NCBI RefSeq assembly: GCF_011044975.1
Contig: NZ_JAAKZV010000001.1
Location: 1 to 64,000, forward strand
Reading direction: 5' to 3'
Length of the DNA: 64,000 nt
Source of the DNA: Streptomyces coryli
GTDB lineage: Bacteria > Actinomycetota > Actinomycetes > Streptomycetales > Streptomycetaceae
Part shown: piece by piece, positions 8,812-20,624 of the stretch
Layout of the letters: every line of letters starts with the position of its first letter
Numbering within the stretch: the stretch's first letter is position 1
Translations under genes and position numbers: made by a program
The notes under the pieces: model-generated
Told to the model about the DNA's origin: nothing
The model's input: only the letters and a program-made list of their open reading frames with translations
Database searches by the model: none

Positions 8812-9705
8812 TCAGCTCAGCGGCTTGTACAGCTTGCGGCCTTCGCCCGCGGTGAGGCTGCAGGTGACGGTCTCCATGCCGAGCCGCACGCCGCGGGCGC
8901 CGGGGAACTGGATCAGGGTGCCGCGGACGGTGCCCGAAGGCTGCTGCTGGCCTTCGGCGTTCAGCCGCGACTTGCAGAGCTTGTCGGCCTCCGCCTTGAT
9001 CTCGGTGTCGGTGGTGTTGTCGCCGCTGAGCTTGGTCTTGTAGACGACCTCGGCGTCGTGGGCGCCGTTGCAGGACGTCGGGTCGGCCTGGCCCTGCTTG
9101 CCGGAGGGGACGTTGAAGCAGTCCCCGATCTTGAGCATGTAGGCGGGGCGCGGGCCGGTCTTCGGGGTCGGCATGATCGACTCGAAGTTGGGGCTGGACG
9201 CGCCGTCGCTCGGGACGCCGTCCGTGGGCGGGTCGTCGCCATAGGACAGGCTGTCGTCCGGCTCGGGGGTGAAGCTCGAGGACTCCGACTCCGACGGGCT
9301 GGGGCTCTTGCTGCTGGACTCGTTCGCCTGCGGCTTCTTGCCGCCGTCGTCGCCGGCGAAGGCGACCACGCCGCCGACGACGAGGCCCGCGGCCACCAGG
9401 GCGCCGACGACGACACCGATGATCACCTTGCGGTTGCCGCCGCCGGGCGGCGGGGGCGGCGGGAAGCCGGCCTGCTCGGGCGGGCCGAAGCCGCCGCCGG
9501 AGCCGTAGCCGCCCTGCCCGTAACCGCCCTGTCCGTAGCCGCCGCCCGGCTGGGTCGGCGGCGTGCCGTAACCGCCCGGCTGGCCGTAGCCGCCGGGCTG
9601 CGGCGGAGGCTGCTGCCCGTATCCGCCGGGCTGTCCGTACCCTCCGGGCTGGCCATAAGGGTCTTGACCGGGCGGCGGCTGGTTGGGCGGCGGTGGAAAC
9701 GTCAT
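8812..9705 (-). CDS. Membrane protein with Pro/Gly-rich N-terminus and septum-formation-like domain
   Basis: Of 297 residues, the first 90 are a Gly-Tyr-Gln-Pro repeat region. One membrane helix lies at about 94-116, then an acidic Ser-rich linker leads to an extracellular domain from about residue 180. The segment IGDCFNVPSG, with later conserved Cys residues, resembles the actinobacterial septum-formation domain, whose exact role is poorly known. It is transcribed away from the ROK/lacZ pair. Confidence 0.72.
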   Translation of the reverse strand: MTFPPPPNQPPPGQDPYGQPGGYGQPGGYGQQPPPQPGGYGQPGGYGTPPTQPGGGYGQGGYGQGGYGSGGGFGPPEQAGFPPPPPPGGGNRKVIIGVVVGALVAAGLVVGGVVAFAGDDGGKKPQANESSSKSPSPSESESSSFTPEPDDSLSYGDDPPTDGVPSDGASSPNFESIMPTPKTGPRPAYMLKIGDCFNVPSGKQGQADPTSCNGAHDAEVVYKTKLSGDNTTDTEIKAEADKLCKSRLNAEGQQQPSGTVRGTLIQFPGARGVRLGMETVTCSLTAGEGRKLYKPLS

Positions 9706-9817
9706 GGGTCAACACTCCCCCGATCAGGCCATATTTCAAGCATCGTGACCGGACAGATACACAACGCGAAGAGGACGGGCACATTCCTCTTTCCGCTGCT
9801 CGGGGCTTTTGCCAAGG

Positions 9818-9845
9818 CTTTCGAAAGGGGTTGTGCAAAGGGTTG
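9818..9845 (+). promoter_or_regulatory. Repeats in the ROK/lacZ promoter
   Basis: A perfect 10-bp palindrome CTTTCGAAAG (9818-9827) overlaps the first of two direct repeats, AAAGGGGTTG (9824-9833) and AAAGGGTTG (9837-9845). They lie 27-54 bases before the regulator start and are good candidates for its autoregulatory site. Confidence 0.45.
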
Positions 9846-9871
9846 CGGGCCGCCTAGCGTGGCTCTCCGTG

Positions 9872-14281
<4,410 letters not shown>

Positions 14282-14310
14282 GGAAGAACCGTAACGGCCG
14301 CCACTGACAG

Positions 14311-15252
14311 TCACACGTGCTTGCCGAGCCAGGCCAGCAGGTCGGCCTGCACCTCGTCCCGGTTGGTCTCGTTGAGGATCTCGTGGCGGGCGCCCGCGTA
14401 GGCCTTCCAGGAGAGGTCCGTCAGGCCCGCGTAGCGGAAGTCCTCCAGGAGCTCGTACACGAGGGTCATCCGCTGATTGCACGGGTCCTGGTCGCCGACC
14501 GCGATGTGGACCGGGAGGCCGCGCGGGATGCGGGCGAGGTTGCGCGGGTCGTTGATCTTACGGACCGCGGCCGCCCAGTCGCGCGACAGCCCGGTGGAGA
14601 ACGAGAAGCCGCAGGCCTCGTCCGCCACGTACGTATCGACCTCGGCGCCGTCCCGTGACAGCCATTCGAAGCCGGTGCGGTGCGGATACGGGTCGTTGAA
14701 GGACGCGAAGAGGCCGGGCACGTAATCGCAGAGCACCGCGCGCCCGCGCTCGGCGATGTCCGCGTCCAGGGCGGCCAGGTCGGTCTCGGTCTCGGCGCCC
14801 GGCAGCACCCGGAAGGTGCCGGACAGGATGAGGCCGGCCAGCCCCTCCCCGTATTCCTGCGCGTAGTCGCGCGCGAGCATCGAGCCGAGGCTGTGGCCGA
14901 GGAAGACGAGGGGCACTCCGAGGTGCTGCGCGCGCAGCGCGTCGCCGATGCCCTTGAGGTCGTCGACGATCGCCCGCCACGCGTCGCCGTGCTCGCCCAC
15001 CATCCCGTAGCCGCCGGTGGCCGCGGCGGTCGCGCCGTGCCCGCGGTGGTCGGAGGCCACGACGCCGTACCCGTGCGCGGCGAGGAAGCGGGCGAACCGG
15101 TCGTAGCGCCGCCCGTGTTCCGCCGCCCCGTGCGCGATCTGCACCAGCGCCCGCGGCCGGCCGCCCTCGGGCAGCCAGGTGTACGTGGCGATGGGGGTGC
15201 CGTCGGCGGCGCGGTGGTCGGCGGTGGTGTGGCGGATCGCCGGCTGGGTCAT
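14311..15252 (-). CDS. Lysophospholipase / monoacylglycerol lipase-like alpha/beta hydrolase
   Basis: A 313-residue serine hydrolase of the Hydrolase_4 type. It has the HGAAEHGRRY oxyanion region, the SDHRGHG block, the nucleophile elbow GHSLGS, and a C-terminal Asp (VGDQDP) and His (GARHEIL). These are typical of enzymes cleaving monoacylglycerols or lysophospholipids. No signal peptide is seen, so it should act in the cytoplasm. The start ATG 15252 follows AGGAGGA at ideal spacing. Confidence 0.85.
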   Translation of the reverse strand: MTQPAIRHTTADHRAADGTPIATYTWLPEGGRPRALVQIAHGAAEHGRRYDRFARFLAAHGYGVVASDHRGHGATAAATGGYGMVGEHGDAWRAIVDDLKGIGDALRAQHLGVPLVFLGHSLGSMLARDYAQEYGEGLAGLILSGTFRVLPGAETETDLAALDADIAERGRAVLCDYVPGLFASFNDPYPHRTGFEWLSRDGAEVDTYVADEACGFSFSTGLSRDWAAAVRKINDPRNLARIPRGLPVHIAVGDQDPCNQRMTLVYELLEDFRYAGLTDLSWKAYAGARHEILNETNRDEVQADLLAWLGKHV

Positions 15253-15349
15253 GCGGGTGGTCCTCCTGTCTGCGGCTGCGGGTGCGGGTGTGGCCCGCTC
15301 TCCGGCTGCGGGTACGTCCCGCGCCACAGCCTCCCCCGGGGCGCGGCGA

Positions 15350-16207
15350 TCACGCCAGGGGGGTGAAGGCAAGGTTCACGTGGTCCTCCACCGGCCGGTA
15401 GCCGAGCCGCTGATAGAGGGCGTTGCTGGTCGGGTTGTCCAGATCGGTGAAGAGCAGCACCTGCTCGACGCCGCGGTCGAGCGCGGCCTGCGAGACGGCG
15501 GCCGTGGCGGCGCCCGCATAGCCGCGCCCGCGCAGCTCGGGCGGCGTGTAGACGGGCGCGACGCGCGCCATCCCGGCGACGGTGCGGGTGATGCCGCACA
15601 GGGCGACGGGCTCGCCGTCCCGCTCCCAGAGGGTGAGGCCGCCGTAGCCGAGCCGGCTGTCGACGGCCCGCTCGGGCGCGGCCGTCCCCTCGCTTCCGAC
15701 GTCCTTGTTGAAGGCGGCGATCCACTTCACCAGCAGCTCGCGGTCGCTCTCGTCGGCGACCCGCGCCCGGCCCTCGGGCATGGGGTCGGGCGGGACCAGC
15801 TCGCCGAGGCGGTAGAGCCGGTGATCCTCGGCGACGGTCACCTCGTCGCCGGTGAGCTCGGCCCACGCGGCGCCGAAGGTCTCGGCGGCGGGGCGGCCTG
15901 CGTTGACGCCGGTGACGGGGCTGCCTTGGTCCCGCAGCACCCTGGCGAGCTCTACGGCGGCCCGGTCCGGCATCCGCGACAGCACGGGCGGATACGGCGG
16001 GGTGTGCGCGTACGCCCCCGCGACCTCTCCGCCGTCGCCGTCGCGCCACCACCCGAACCGGGGCGTCTCGTCCCCGAACCGCCCCGGGCTCTGCCGCACG
16101 GTGGCGGCGATCGTCAGCAGGATGGTGTGCGCGGCAGGTTCCGTACGCACGTAGTCACCTGCCGCGGCCTCGTATGCGTCGAGGTCTTCCGTCGTCGTCC
16201 AGCCCAT
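15350..16207 (-). CDS. GNAT family N-acetyltransferase
   Basis: A 285-residue protein whose C-terminal third is a GNAT domain: the acetyl-CoA loop ELRGRGYAGAAT, then DLDNPTSNALYQRLGY. The N-terminal part is a divergent second GNAT-like half. Start ATG 16207 is the only codon with an acceptable upstream purine stretch. It sits 97 bases upstream of the lipase gene on the same strand. The substrate is unknown. Confidence 0.8.
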   Translation of the reverse strand: MGWTTTEDLDAYEAAAGDYVRTEPAAHTILLTIAATVRQSPGRFGDETPRFGWWRDGDGGEVAGAYAHTPPYPPVLSRMPDRAAVELARVLRDQGSPVTGVNAGRPAAETFGAAWAELTGDEVTVAEDHRLYRLGELVPPDPMPEGRARVADESDRELLVKWIAAFNKDVGSEGTAAPERAVDSRLGYGGLTLWERDGEPVALCGITRTVAGMARVAPVYTPPELRGRGYAGAATAAVSQAALDRGVEQVLLFTDLDNPTSNALYQRLGYRPVEDHVNLAFTPLA

Positions 16208-16288
16208 GGCCCTGATCCTGCTATGCGGCGCTCCCGGCGCGCACGTCAATATCCACAACGCGCGGCGCGCGGCGCCCGCCGCGCGGCT

Positions 16289-17323
16289 TCACCGCCCGCC
16301 CGCGATGTTCCGGCCGCGCTGTTCCCGGCCCGGCACGCCGTACGGGTAGTCCGCCGCGTTCGGGTCGCTGGCCTCGTCCAGGCGGCTGCGCTCGGCCTCG
16401 GACAGGTGCAGGCCTGCGGCGCCGAGGTTGTCGTCGAGCTGCTCCATAGTGCGGGCGCCGAGGATCACCGACGTGACGGCCGGGCGGTCGACCAGCCAGG
16501 CCAGCGCGATCTGGGCCATCGAGGCACCGCGCTCCTCGGCCACGGCGCGCACCTCGTCGACGACGGCCCAGGTCCGCTCCAGGCCGCGGCGGCGGTCGTA
16601 CGCCTCGACGCCGCGCTGCGGGTTCTCGCCGAGCCGGGTCGCGCCGGTCGGGCGGGTCTCGCGCTGGTACTTGCCGGTCAGCCAGCCACCGCCGAGCGGG
16701 CTCCACGGCAGCAGGCCGAGGCCCTCGGACTCGCAGGCCGGGACGACCTCCCACTCGATCTCCCGGGCCAGCAGGTTGTACTGCGGCTGGTGCGTCACCG
16801 GCCGGCTCAGCCCGCGGAAGTCGGCGATGTCGACGGCCTTCTGGGTCTGCCAGCCGGTGAAGTTGGAGAGGCCGATGTAGTGGATCTTCCCCTGGCGCAC
16901 GGCGTCGTCGAGGAAGCGCAGGGTCTCCTCGATCGGCGTCAGCGGGTCCCAGGCGTGCACCTGGTAGAGGTCGATCGCCTCGACGCCGAGCCGGCGCAGC
17001 GAGGCGTCCAGGGCGCGGGCGAGATGGACGCGGGAGAGGCCGACGTCGTTCGGGGCCTCGCCCATGGGGAAGCGGCCCTTGGTGGCGAGGGTGATCCGGC
17101 CGGTGACGTCGGCGGGTCGTTCGGCGAGCCAGCGCCCGACTATCTCCTCGGAGACGCCGGCGCTGTAGACGTCGGCGGTGTCGACGAAGGTGCCGCCGGC
17201 CTCCACGAAGCGGTCGAGCTGGGCGTGCGCACCCTTCTCGTCGGTCTCGGCGCCGAACGTCATGGTGCCGAGCGCGAGCGTCGAGACAGTGCAGCCGCTG
17301 CGGCCCAACATGCGGTATTCCAC
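16289..17323 (-). CDS. Aldo/keto reductase
   Basis: A 344-residue NAD(P)H-dependent (alpha/beta)8-barrel reductase. The tetrad is visible: Asp and Tyr in FVDTADVYSAG, Lys in LATKGRF and His in LYQVHAWD; YIGLSNF is the usual later motif. The GTG at 17323 is preferred because GGAGGAG stands eight bases upstream; in-frame codons before it lie in non-coding-looking sequence. It resembles the YajO/Tas-like AKR subfamily that reduces aldehydes and ketoses. Confidence 0.88.
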   Translation of the reverse strand: MEYRMLGRSGCTVSTLALGTMTFGAETDEKGAHAQLDRFVEAGGTFVDTADVYSAGVSEEIVGRWLAERPADVTGRITLATKGRFPMGEAPNDVGLSRVHLARALDASLRRLGVEAIDLYQVHAWDPLTPIEETLRFLDDAVRQGKIHYIGLSNFTGWQTQKAVDIADFRGLSRPVTHQPQYNLLAREIEWEVVPACESEGLGLLPWSPLGGGWLTGKYQRETRPTGATRLGENPQRGVEAYDRRRGLERTWAVVDEVRAVAEERGASMAQIALAWLVDRPAVTSVILGARTMEQLDDNLGAAGLHLSEAERSRLDEASDPNAADYPYGVPGREQRGRNIAGGR

Positions 17324-17393
17324 GATCGGTTCTCCTCCGGTGCGGTGGACGGCGTCCCGTCCATGGTCACCCTGGTCCCTCGGTTCGCGCAGT

Positions 17394-18047
17394 TCAATAT
17401 CCACTCACGCGCAACGTGACATTGAGCCGCCCGTCGAGCCCCAGCCCGGGCGGCGCGGTCCCGGGCCGCGTCCGCACCACCCCGTGATACGCGAACCGCG
17501 CCGCCCCGCCGAACACGAACAAGTCCCCGGACGCGAGCTCGACATCGGTGTACGGCTGCCCGCGGGTCTCGGCATTCCCGAACCGGAAGGTGCAGGTGTC
17601 CCCGAGGCTGAAGGACACGACAGGCGCGTCGTCCTTCTCGTCACTATCCCGGTGCATGCCCATATGGGCACCCTCACCGTAGAAATTGATCAGCGCGATG
17701 TCGTAGTCGGGCCCGGCGTCGAACCCCACCGCAGCAACAGCCTCCCGCCCAAGCTCCGCAAGCCACCCCGGAAACGCCTTAACGGGCGCCCCATCCCCGT
17801 CGACAACGGTCCGCGCATATCCATACGGATACCAATGCCACCCAAGACACACCTGCCGCGCCGTCATCACCCCACCACCGGGCAACCGCACCACCCGCAG
17901 CCCGGCAGGCGGCTTCGCCCACTCCCGACAGGCCTCCAACAGCCGCCTCTGCAGCGGCGGACTCAGCCAGTCCGGCACATGCACCGCCCCGGGCGCCACC
18001 ACAGCCCGCTCCCGCGGAAACAACGCGCCATCCATGGCCACCATCAT
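17394..18047 (-). CDS. alkB: AlkB-type alpha-ketoglutarate dioxygenase
   Basis: Fe(II)/2-oxoglutarate oxygenase that directly reverses N-alkyl damage in DNA. The 217-residue product has the AlkB core motif as NFYGEGAHMGMHRDSDE (iron ligands His and Asp), a distal His in FAYHGVV and the 2-oxoglutarate Arg in RLNVTLRV. Three Met codons crowd the start; I give the first (18047), and 18035 is equally possible. It begins 12 bases after the TetR stop on the same strand, so the regulator and repair enzyme are probably one transcript. Its codons favour C at third positions even more than neighbours. Confidence 0.88.
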   Translation of the reverse strand: MMVAMDGALFPRERAVVAPGAVHVPDWLSPPLQRRLLEACREWAKPPAGLRVVRLPGGGVMTARQVCLGWHWYPYGYARTVVDGDGAPVKAFPGWLAELGREAVAAVGFDAGPDYDIALINFYGEGAHMGMHRDSDEKDDAPVVSFSLGDTCTFRFGNAETRGQPYTDVELASGDLFVFGGAARFAYHGVVRTRPGTAPPGLGLDGRLNVTLRVSGY

Positions 18048-18059
18048 GCCTGCAAGGAT

Positions 18060-18680
18060 CTATACGGCGGACGGCGCGGCCGTGAGCGTGTCCCAGGCGG
18101 CCATCGCGCAGGTGATGACTGTTTCCAGTTCGGCGCGGTCGGCGCCGTCGCGGGCTTGTACGGAGAGGCCCTGCATGACGGTGGTGCAGTAGCGGGCGAT
18201 GGCGTCGAGGTCGGCGGGCGGCGCGGTGAGGTCGCCATCGGTGACGCCGCGGGTGAGTCGGTCCTTGATGGCGGCGAACTGGCCGCGCCGGCCGTTCGCC
18301 AGGAACTCCCGCACCGCGTCGTTCTCCTCGGCGCCGGTGGGCGCGGCAAGGATGAGCATGCAGTAGTGCGGGGTGTCCGGGCCGGTGACCTGGTCGGCGG
18401 TGGCGCGCAGCATGGCGTGGATCGCGGCGCGCGCGGTCGGCTGTTCGCGCAGGGCGCGCCTGGGCGGCTCGCCGGACGTCGCGCCGTAGAGCGCCATGAC
18501 CTTCCTGAACAGGTCTTCCTTGCTGCCGAAGCAGGCGTAAATGCTGGCTGAGGCGATGCCCATGGCCTGGGCCAGGTCCTTGAGCGACGTGCCCTCGTAC
18601 CCCCGCTCCCAGAACACGTCCAGCGCCTGGCGCAGGGCGGTGTCCGGGTCGAAGGTGCGCGGCCTGCCGCGAGTTGCCAT
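18060..18680 (-). CDS. TetR family transcriptional regulator
   Basis: A 206-residue repressor with an N-terminal HTH (about residues 10-55, [28 protein letters not shown] region) and a TetR_C-type ligand domain containing a conserved HYCML segment. The start ATG 18680 follows GGAGG. It is divergent from the SnoaL-like gene across a region with a near-perfect palindrome, so it probably represses that gene and itself; alkB lies directly downstream. Confidence 0.88.
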   Translation of the reverse strand: MATRGRPRTFDPDTALRQALDVFWERGYEGTSLKDLAQAMGIASASIYACFGSKEDLFRKVMALYGATSGEPPRRALREQPTARAAIHAMLRATADQVTGPDTPHYCMLILAAPTGAEENDAVREFLANGRRGQFAAIKDRLTRGVTDGDLTAPPADLDAIARYCTTVMQGLSVQARDGADRAELETVITCAMAAWDTLTAAPSAV

Positions 18681-18698
18681 CGGGATGCGCCTCCGCAT

Positions 18699-18776
18699 TT
18701 GTTTGCCGGTCAACCAAGAATACCTTGACGCGGGTGCACGGCCGTGCCACGGTTTGTTGGTCGATCGACAAACAAA
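18699..18776. promoter_or_regulatory. Operator candidates between TetR and SnoaL-like genes
   Basis: TTTGTTGGTCGA at 18753-18764 is followed directly by TCGACAAACAAA at 18765-18776, giving a 24-bp palindrome with one mismatched pair. A second, weaker dyad TTGTTTG-N5-CAACCAA lies at 18699-18717 next to the TetR start. Together they fit a divergent TetR-controlled promoter. Confidence 0.7.
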
Positions 18777-18789
18777 GGGAGTCGACACC

Positions 18790-19218
18790 ATGAGCACTGC
18801 CAGCAGCACGCCTGCCTCGGCGCAGGACAAGAAGTCGATCCTCACCGTTCTCGCGGGCGTCTATGACGCCTGGAACGAGGCTGACCCGGACGCCTTCGTC
18901 GGCGACTACCTCGACGACGCGAGCGCGATCCTTCCCGGGTCGTATCGCAGGTCGCGGCAGGAGATCCGGGACGCGATGGCGTTCGCGTTCAGCGGGCCGC
19001 TGAAGGGGACCCAGGCCGCCGACAAGGTGCTCGACGTCCGGATGCTCAACGACGATGCCGCGGTGGTCATCAGCGAGAGCGGCGTGCTCCTGCCCGGCGA
19101 AAGCGAGGCGCCGCCGGAGCGGACGTCGTACGCGACCTGGGTGCTCGCCAGGCAGGACGGCCGGTGGCTGCTCGCGGCCTACAACAACAGCCCCTCGGTC
19201 GTGCCCGGCCAGCCGTAA
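18790..19218 (+). CDS. SnoaL-like (NTF2-fold) domain protein
   Basis: A 142-residue protein with the cone-shaped NTF2 pattern of the SgcJ/EcaC and DUF4440 group: [13 protein letters not shown] at the start, [12 protein letters not shown] in the middle, and [13 protein letters not shown] near the end. Members are small hydrolases, isomerases or binding proteins and the reaction cannot be inferred. It is expressed divergently from the TetR gene over the 24-bp palindrome. Confidence 0.8.
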   Translation: MSTASSTPASAQDKKSILTVLAGVYDAWNEADPDAFVGDYLDDASAILPGSYRRSRQEIRDAMAFAFSGPLKGTQAADKVLDVRMLNDDAAVVISESGVLLPGESEAPPERTSYATWVLARQDGRWLLAAYNNSPSVVPGQP

Positions 19219-19285
19219 TCCCGCCGCTCCGGCGCCTCTCCGGCACCTCTCCGGCATGACGCAACTGGGCGGAATATCTGGACTG

Positions 19286-19314
19286 TTGACCTCGACTCGG
19301 TCTACGGTTGATAA
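19286..19314 (+). promoter_or_regulatory. Strong vegetative promoter of the small-peptide unit
   Basis: TTGACC (19286-19291) and TGATAA (19309-19314) are separated by exactly 17 bases, close to the consensus for the principal sigma factor. It is among the best sigma-70-type promoters I see in the window. Transcription would begin near 19321. Confidence 0.72.
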
Positions 19315-19320
19315 GTCTCA

Positions 19321-19501
19321 CCGCTCTGTAGCAGTTGGAGAGATCCCCTCAGCCGACCGGGATCCCACCAGCTAACGGGAATGGTGGGGTCCCGGTCACC
19401 TGCCCACATGCGGGGTGAACCGAGATCTCACCCCACGGCAGGGAAGGCTCGCGTAGCCGGCCCCGCCGTATCTCTCCTGGCTACGAGGGGAGGTGAGTCA
19501 G
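19321..19501 (+). promoter_or_regulatory. Structured 5-prime leader RNA of the small-peptide unit
   Basis: About 180 bases with three stems. Stem 1: 19355-19370 with 19382-19397 (16 pairs, one G-U, 11-base loop). Stem 2: GGGGTGA 19412-19418 with TCACCCC 19428-19434. Stem 3: GTAGCC 19453-19458 with GGCTAC 19479-19484. CTCTCC (19472-19477), inside the loop of stem 3, can instead pair with GGGGAG (19487-19492), which is the ribosome-binding site of the following ORF. The two pairings exclude each other, which is the layout of a translational switch. I do not recognise a known riboswitch class. Confidence 0.55.
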
Positions 19502-19618
19502 GTGTCGGAGGCCAAGAAGTCCTGGACGAAGAACTTAGCGTCTCGATTTGCAGCCGCAGCGGCCGCAAGGTTGCTGTGGATCGCGATCGTTGAGCTGGTA
19601 CTGGGTCCTCATGACTGA
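19502..19618 (+). CDS. 38-residue basic/hydrophobic small protein with a TTA codon
   Basis: GTG 19502 is eight bases after GGGGAGG. The product starts with a basic segment (SEAKKSWTKN) and continues as an Ala-rich hydrophobic helix ending LLWIAIVELVLGP, long enough to lie in or cross the membrane. Codon 12 is TTA, so translation may need the bldA tRNA, and about a third of the third positions are A or T, unlike all neighbours. It has its own promoter, leader and terminator. A type I toxin-like membrane peptide, a leader peptide or a small membrane regulator are all possible; I know no named homologue. Confidence 0.55.
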   Translation: MSEAKKSWTKNLASRFAAAAAARLLWIAIVELVLGPHD

Positions 19619-19676
19619 CAGCTAACACACCTGGATCGGCCAGTCCTGTTCCCGTACGTGGACTGTCCAAGACAGG

Positions 19677-19712
19677 CAGGCGCCCCGCGACTCCCGTTAC
19701 GCGGGGCGCCTG
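19677..19712 (+). terminator. Strong hairpin terminator
   Basis: A perfect 13-bp stem, 19677-19689 with 19700-19712, closes a 10-base loop. It ends the small-peptide unit. A further small hairpin, CAGTCC 19641-19646 with GGACTG 19660-19665, lies just before it. No T tract follows, which is normal for Streptomyces. Confidence 0.75.
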
Positions 19713-19732
19713 TCGCTCACCTTCCGGACGGC

Positions 19733-19921
19733 TCCACCGCGGATGCCACGTTGACGTCGGTAGCCGGGCAGATAGTGGGCATTGCGTACGTTCCGGTCGA
19801 CGACGCGCTCCCGCGCCGGTTCGGGTTCGTCTGGCGTACAGCAGGCGCCACGGACCGAGTGCAGGCCTTCGTCGAGACCGCGAGTGAGGTGTTCTCCGGC
19901 GCCGTCCCCCACCACGGGTGA
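19733..19921 (+). pseudogene. C-terminal remnant of a LysR-type regulator
   Basis: An open frame ending at TGA 19919 encodes IVGIAYVPVDDALPRRFG, then FVWRTAG and VQAFVETASEVF. These match the pattern at the end of a LysR effector domain (V-P-V-D-D...R..F.WR...AVQAFVE). Nothing upstream encodes the DNA-binding domain or the rest of the effector domain; the fragment starts just after the terminator at 19712. I interpret it as a truncated gene left by a deletion or insertion. Confidence 0.5.
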
Positions 19922-19928
19922 CGAGCGC

Positions 19929-20552
19929 TCACGGAGTGCCGGCCGGTTGCCAGGGCCGCAGCAGGTGTCGGCAGTCCGGTGGCCAGTTGGCGATGGCGAT
20001 GGCTGCGGCGATGATCAGGTGAAGGGGAGCGGCCAGGCTCTGGGTCAGGGGGTCGGCGGCGATGATGTGGGTGGTGACGGCTCCGGTCAGGACGAGAACA
20101 AGCCCGGTCGCACCGAGGAACCTGGCCGGCTTGCGCGGGGCGAGCAGCAGGACAGCGCACAGGAGCTCCAGGGTGCCCACGACGAACCGGAAATCCGGCG
20201 GATACCCCCACTGCGTGAACTTGATGGCGTAGTCCTGGCCGAACGGGCCGGTGCCGGGCCAGTACTTGGTGATCGCACCGAGGAGAAACTCGGCGGCGAC
20301 GATCCGGTGGACAACGGTCCTGGTTCGTTCGGTCATCCTGCGCTCCTGAATGTCGAGCCGCTCGAGCAGGGGGAGTAACGCGTAGACCACGATCGGCACG
20401 GCGAGGGTGGCCATGACCGGCGGTCGCAGCAATGGCGGCAGGGGCTCCAGCAAGTCGCCCACGGCCAGTTGCAGCACCGTGAGGGTGGGCATGACCGCGA
20501 TCCACACCATGAGCACCGACCGATGCCTGTTCGGGTTCGCGTTCGGGTCCAT
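19929..20552 (-). CDS. DoxX-like integral membrane protein with extra N-terminal helices
   Basis: A 207-residue membrane protein. The first ~75 residues form two helices resembling the membrane tail found in some antibiotic-biosynthesis-monooxygenase-like proteins. A DoxX-like four-helix domain follows (about 85-195: AEFLLGAITKYWPG, then LELLCAVLLLAP and TTHIIAADP). Start ATG 20552. It is divergent from the LysR gene across a palindrome, so it is the likely target. Function unknown; DoxX-like proteins are linked to redox stress. Confidence 0.75.
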   Translation of the reverse strand: MDPNANPNRHRSVLMVWIAVMPTLTVLQLAVGDLLEPLPPLLRPPVMATLAVPIVVYALLPLLERLDIQERRMTERTRTVVHRIVAAEFLLGAITKYWPGTGPFGQDYAIKFTQWGYPPDFRFVVGTLELLCAVLLLAPRKPARFLGATGLVLVLTGAVTTHIIAADPLTQSLAAPLHLIIAAAIAIANWPPDCRHLLRPWQPAGTP

Positions 20553-20594
20553 GTGCTCACTGTGGCAACGAGCCGGCTCAGAAGTCCAAGATAT

Positions 20595-20621
20595 GATTCC
20601 TATCCGGTGGGATAAGGAATC
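20595..20621. promoter_or_regulatory. LysR-type operator between the DoxX-like gene and lysR
   Basis: GATTCCTATCC (20595-20605) and GGATAAGGAATC (20610-20621) are inverted repeats differing by one inserted base. They lie directly in front of the LysR start, as expected for autoregulation and divergent activation. Confidence 0.65.
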
Positions 20622-20624
20622 CAT

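Noticed and set aside
9480-9700. Regularly spaced repeats suggestive of a CRISPR array
   Set aside because: They are in-frame Gly-Tyr-Gln-Pro codons of the septum-formation-like protein, with no unique spacers.
16243-17403. TCAATATCCAC occurring near both ends of the aldo/keto reductase gene
   Set aside because: An 11-base match is expected by chance many times in 64 kb and the flanks do not agree.
19658-19732. N-terminal part of the 87-residue frame over the LysR remnant
   Set aside because: Its first 25 codons coincide with the terminator hairpin and show no LysR similarity.
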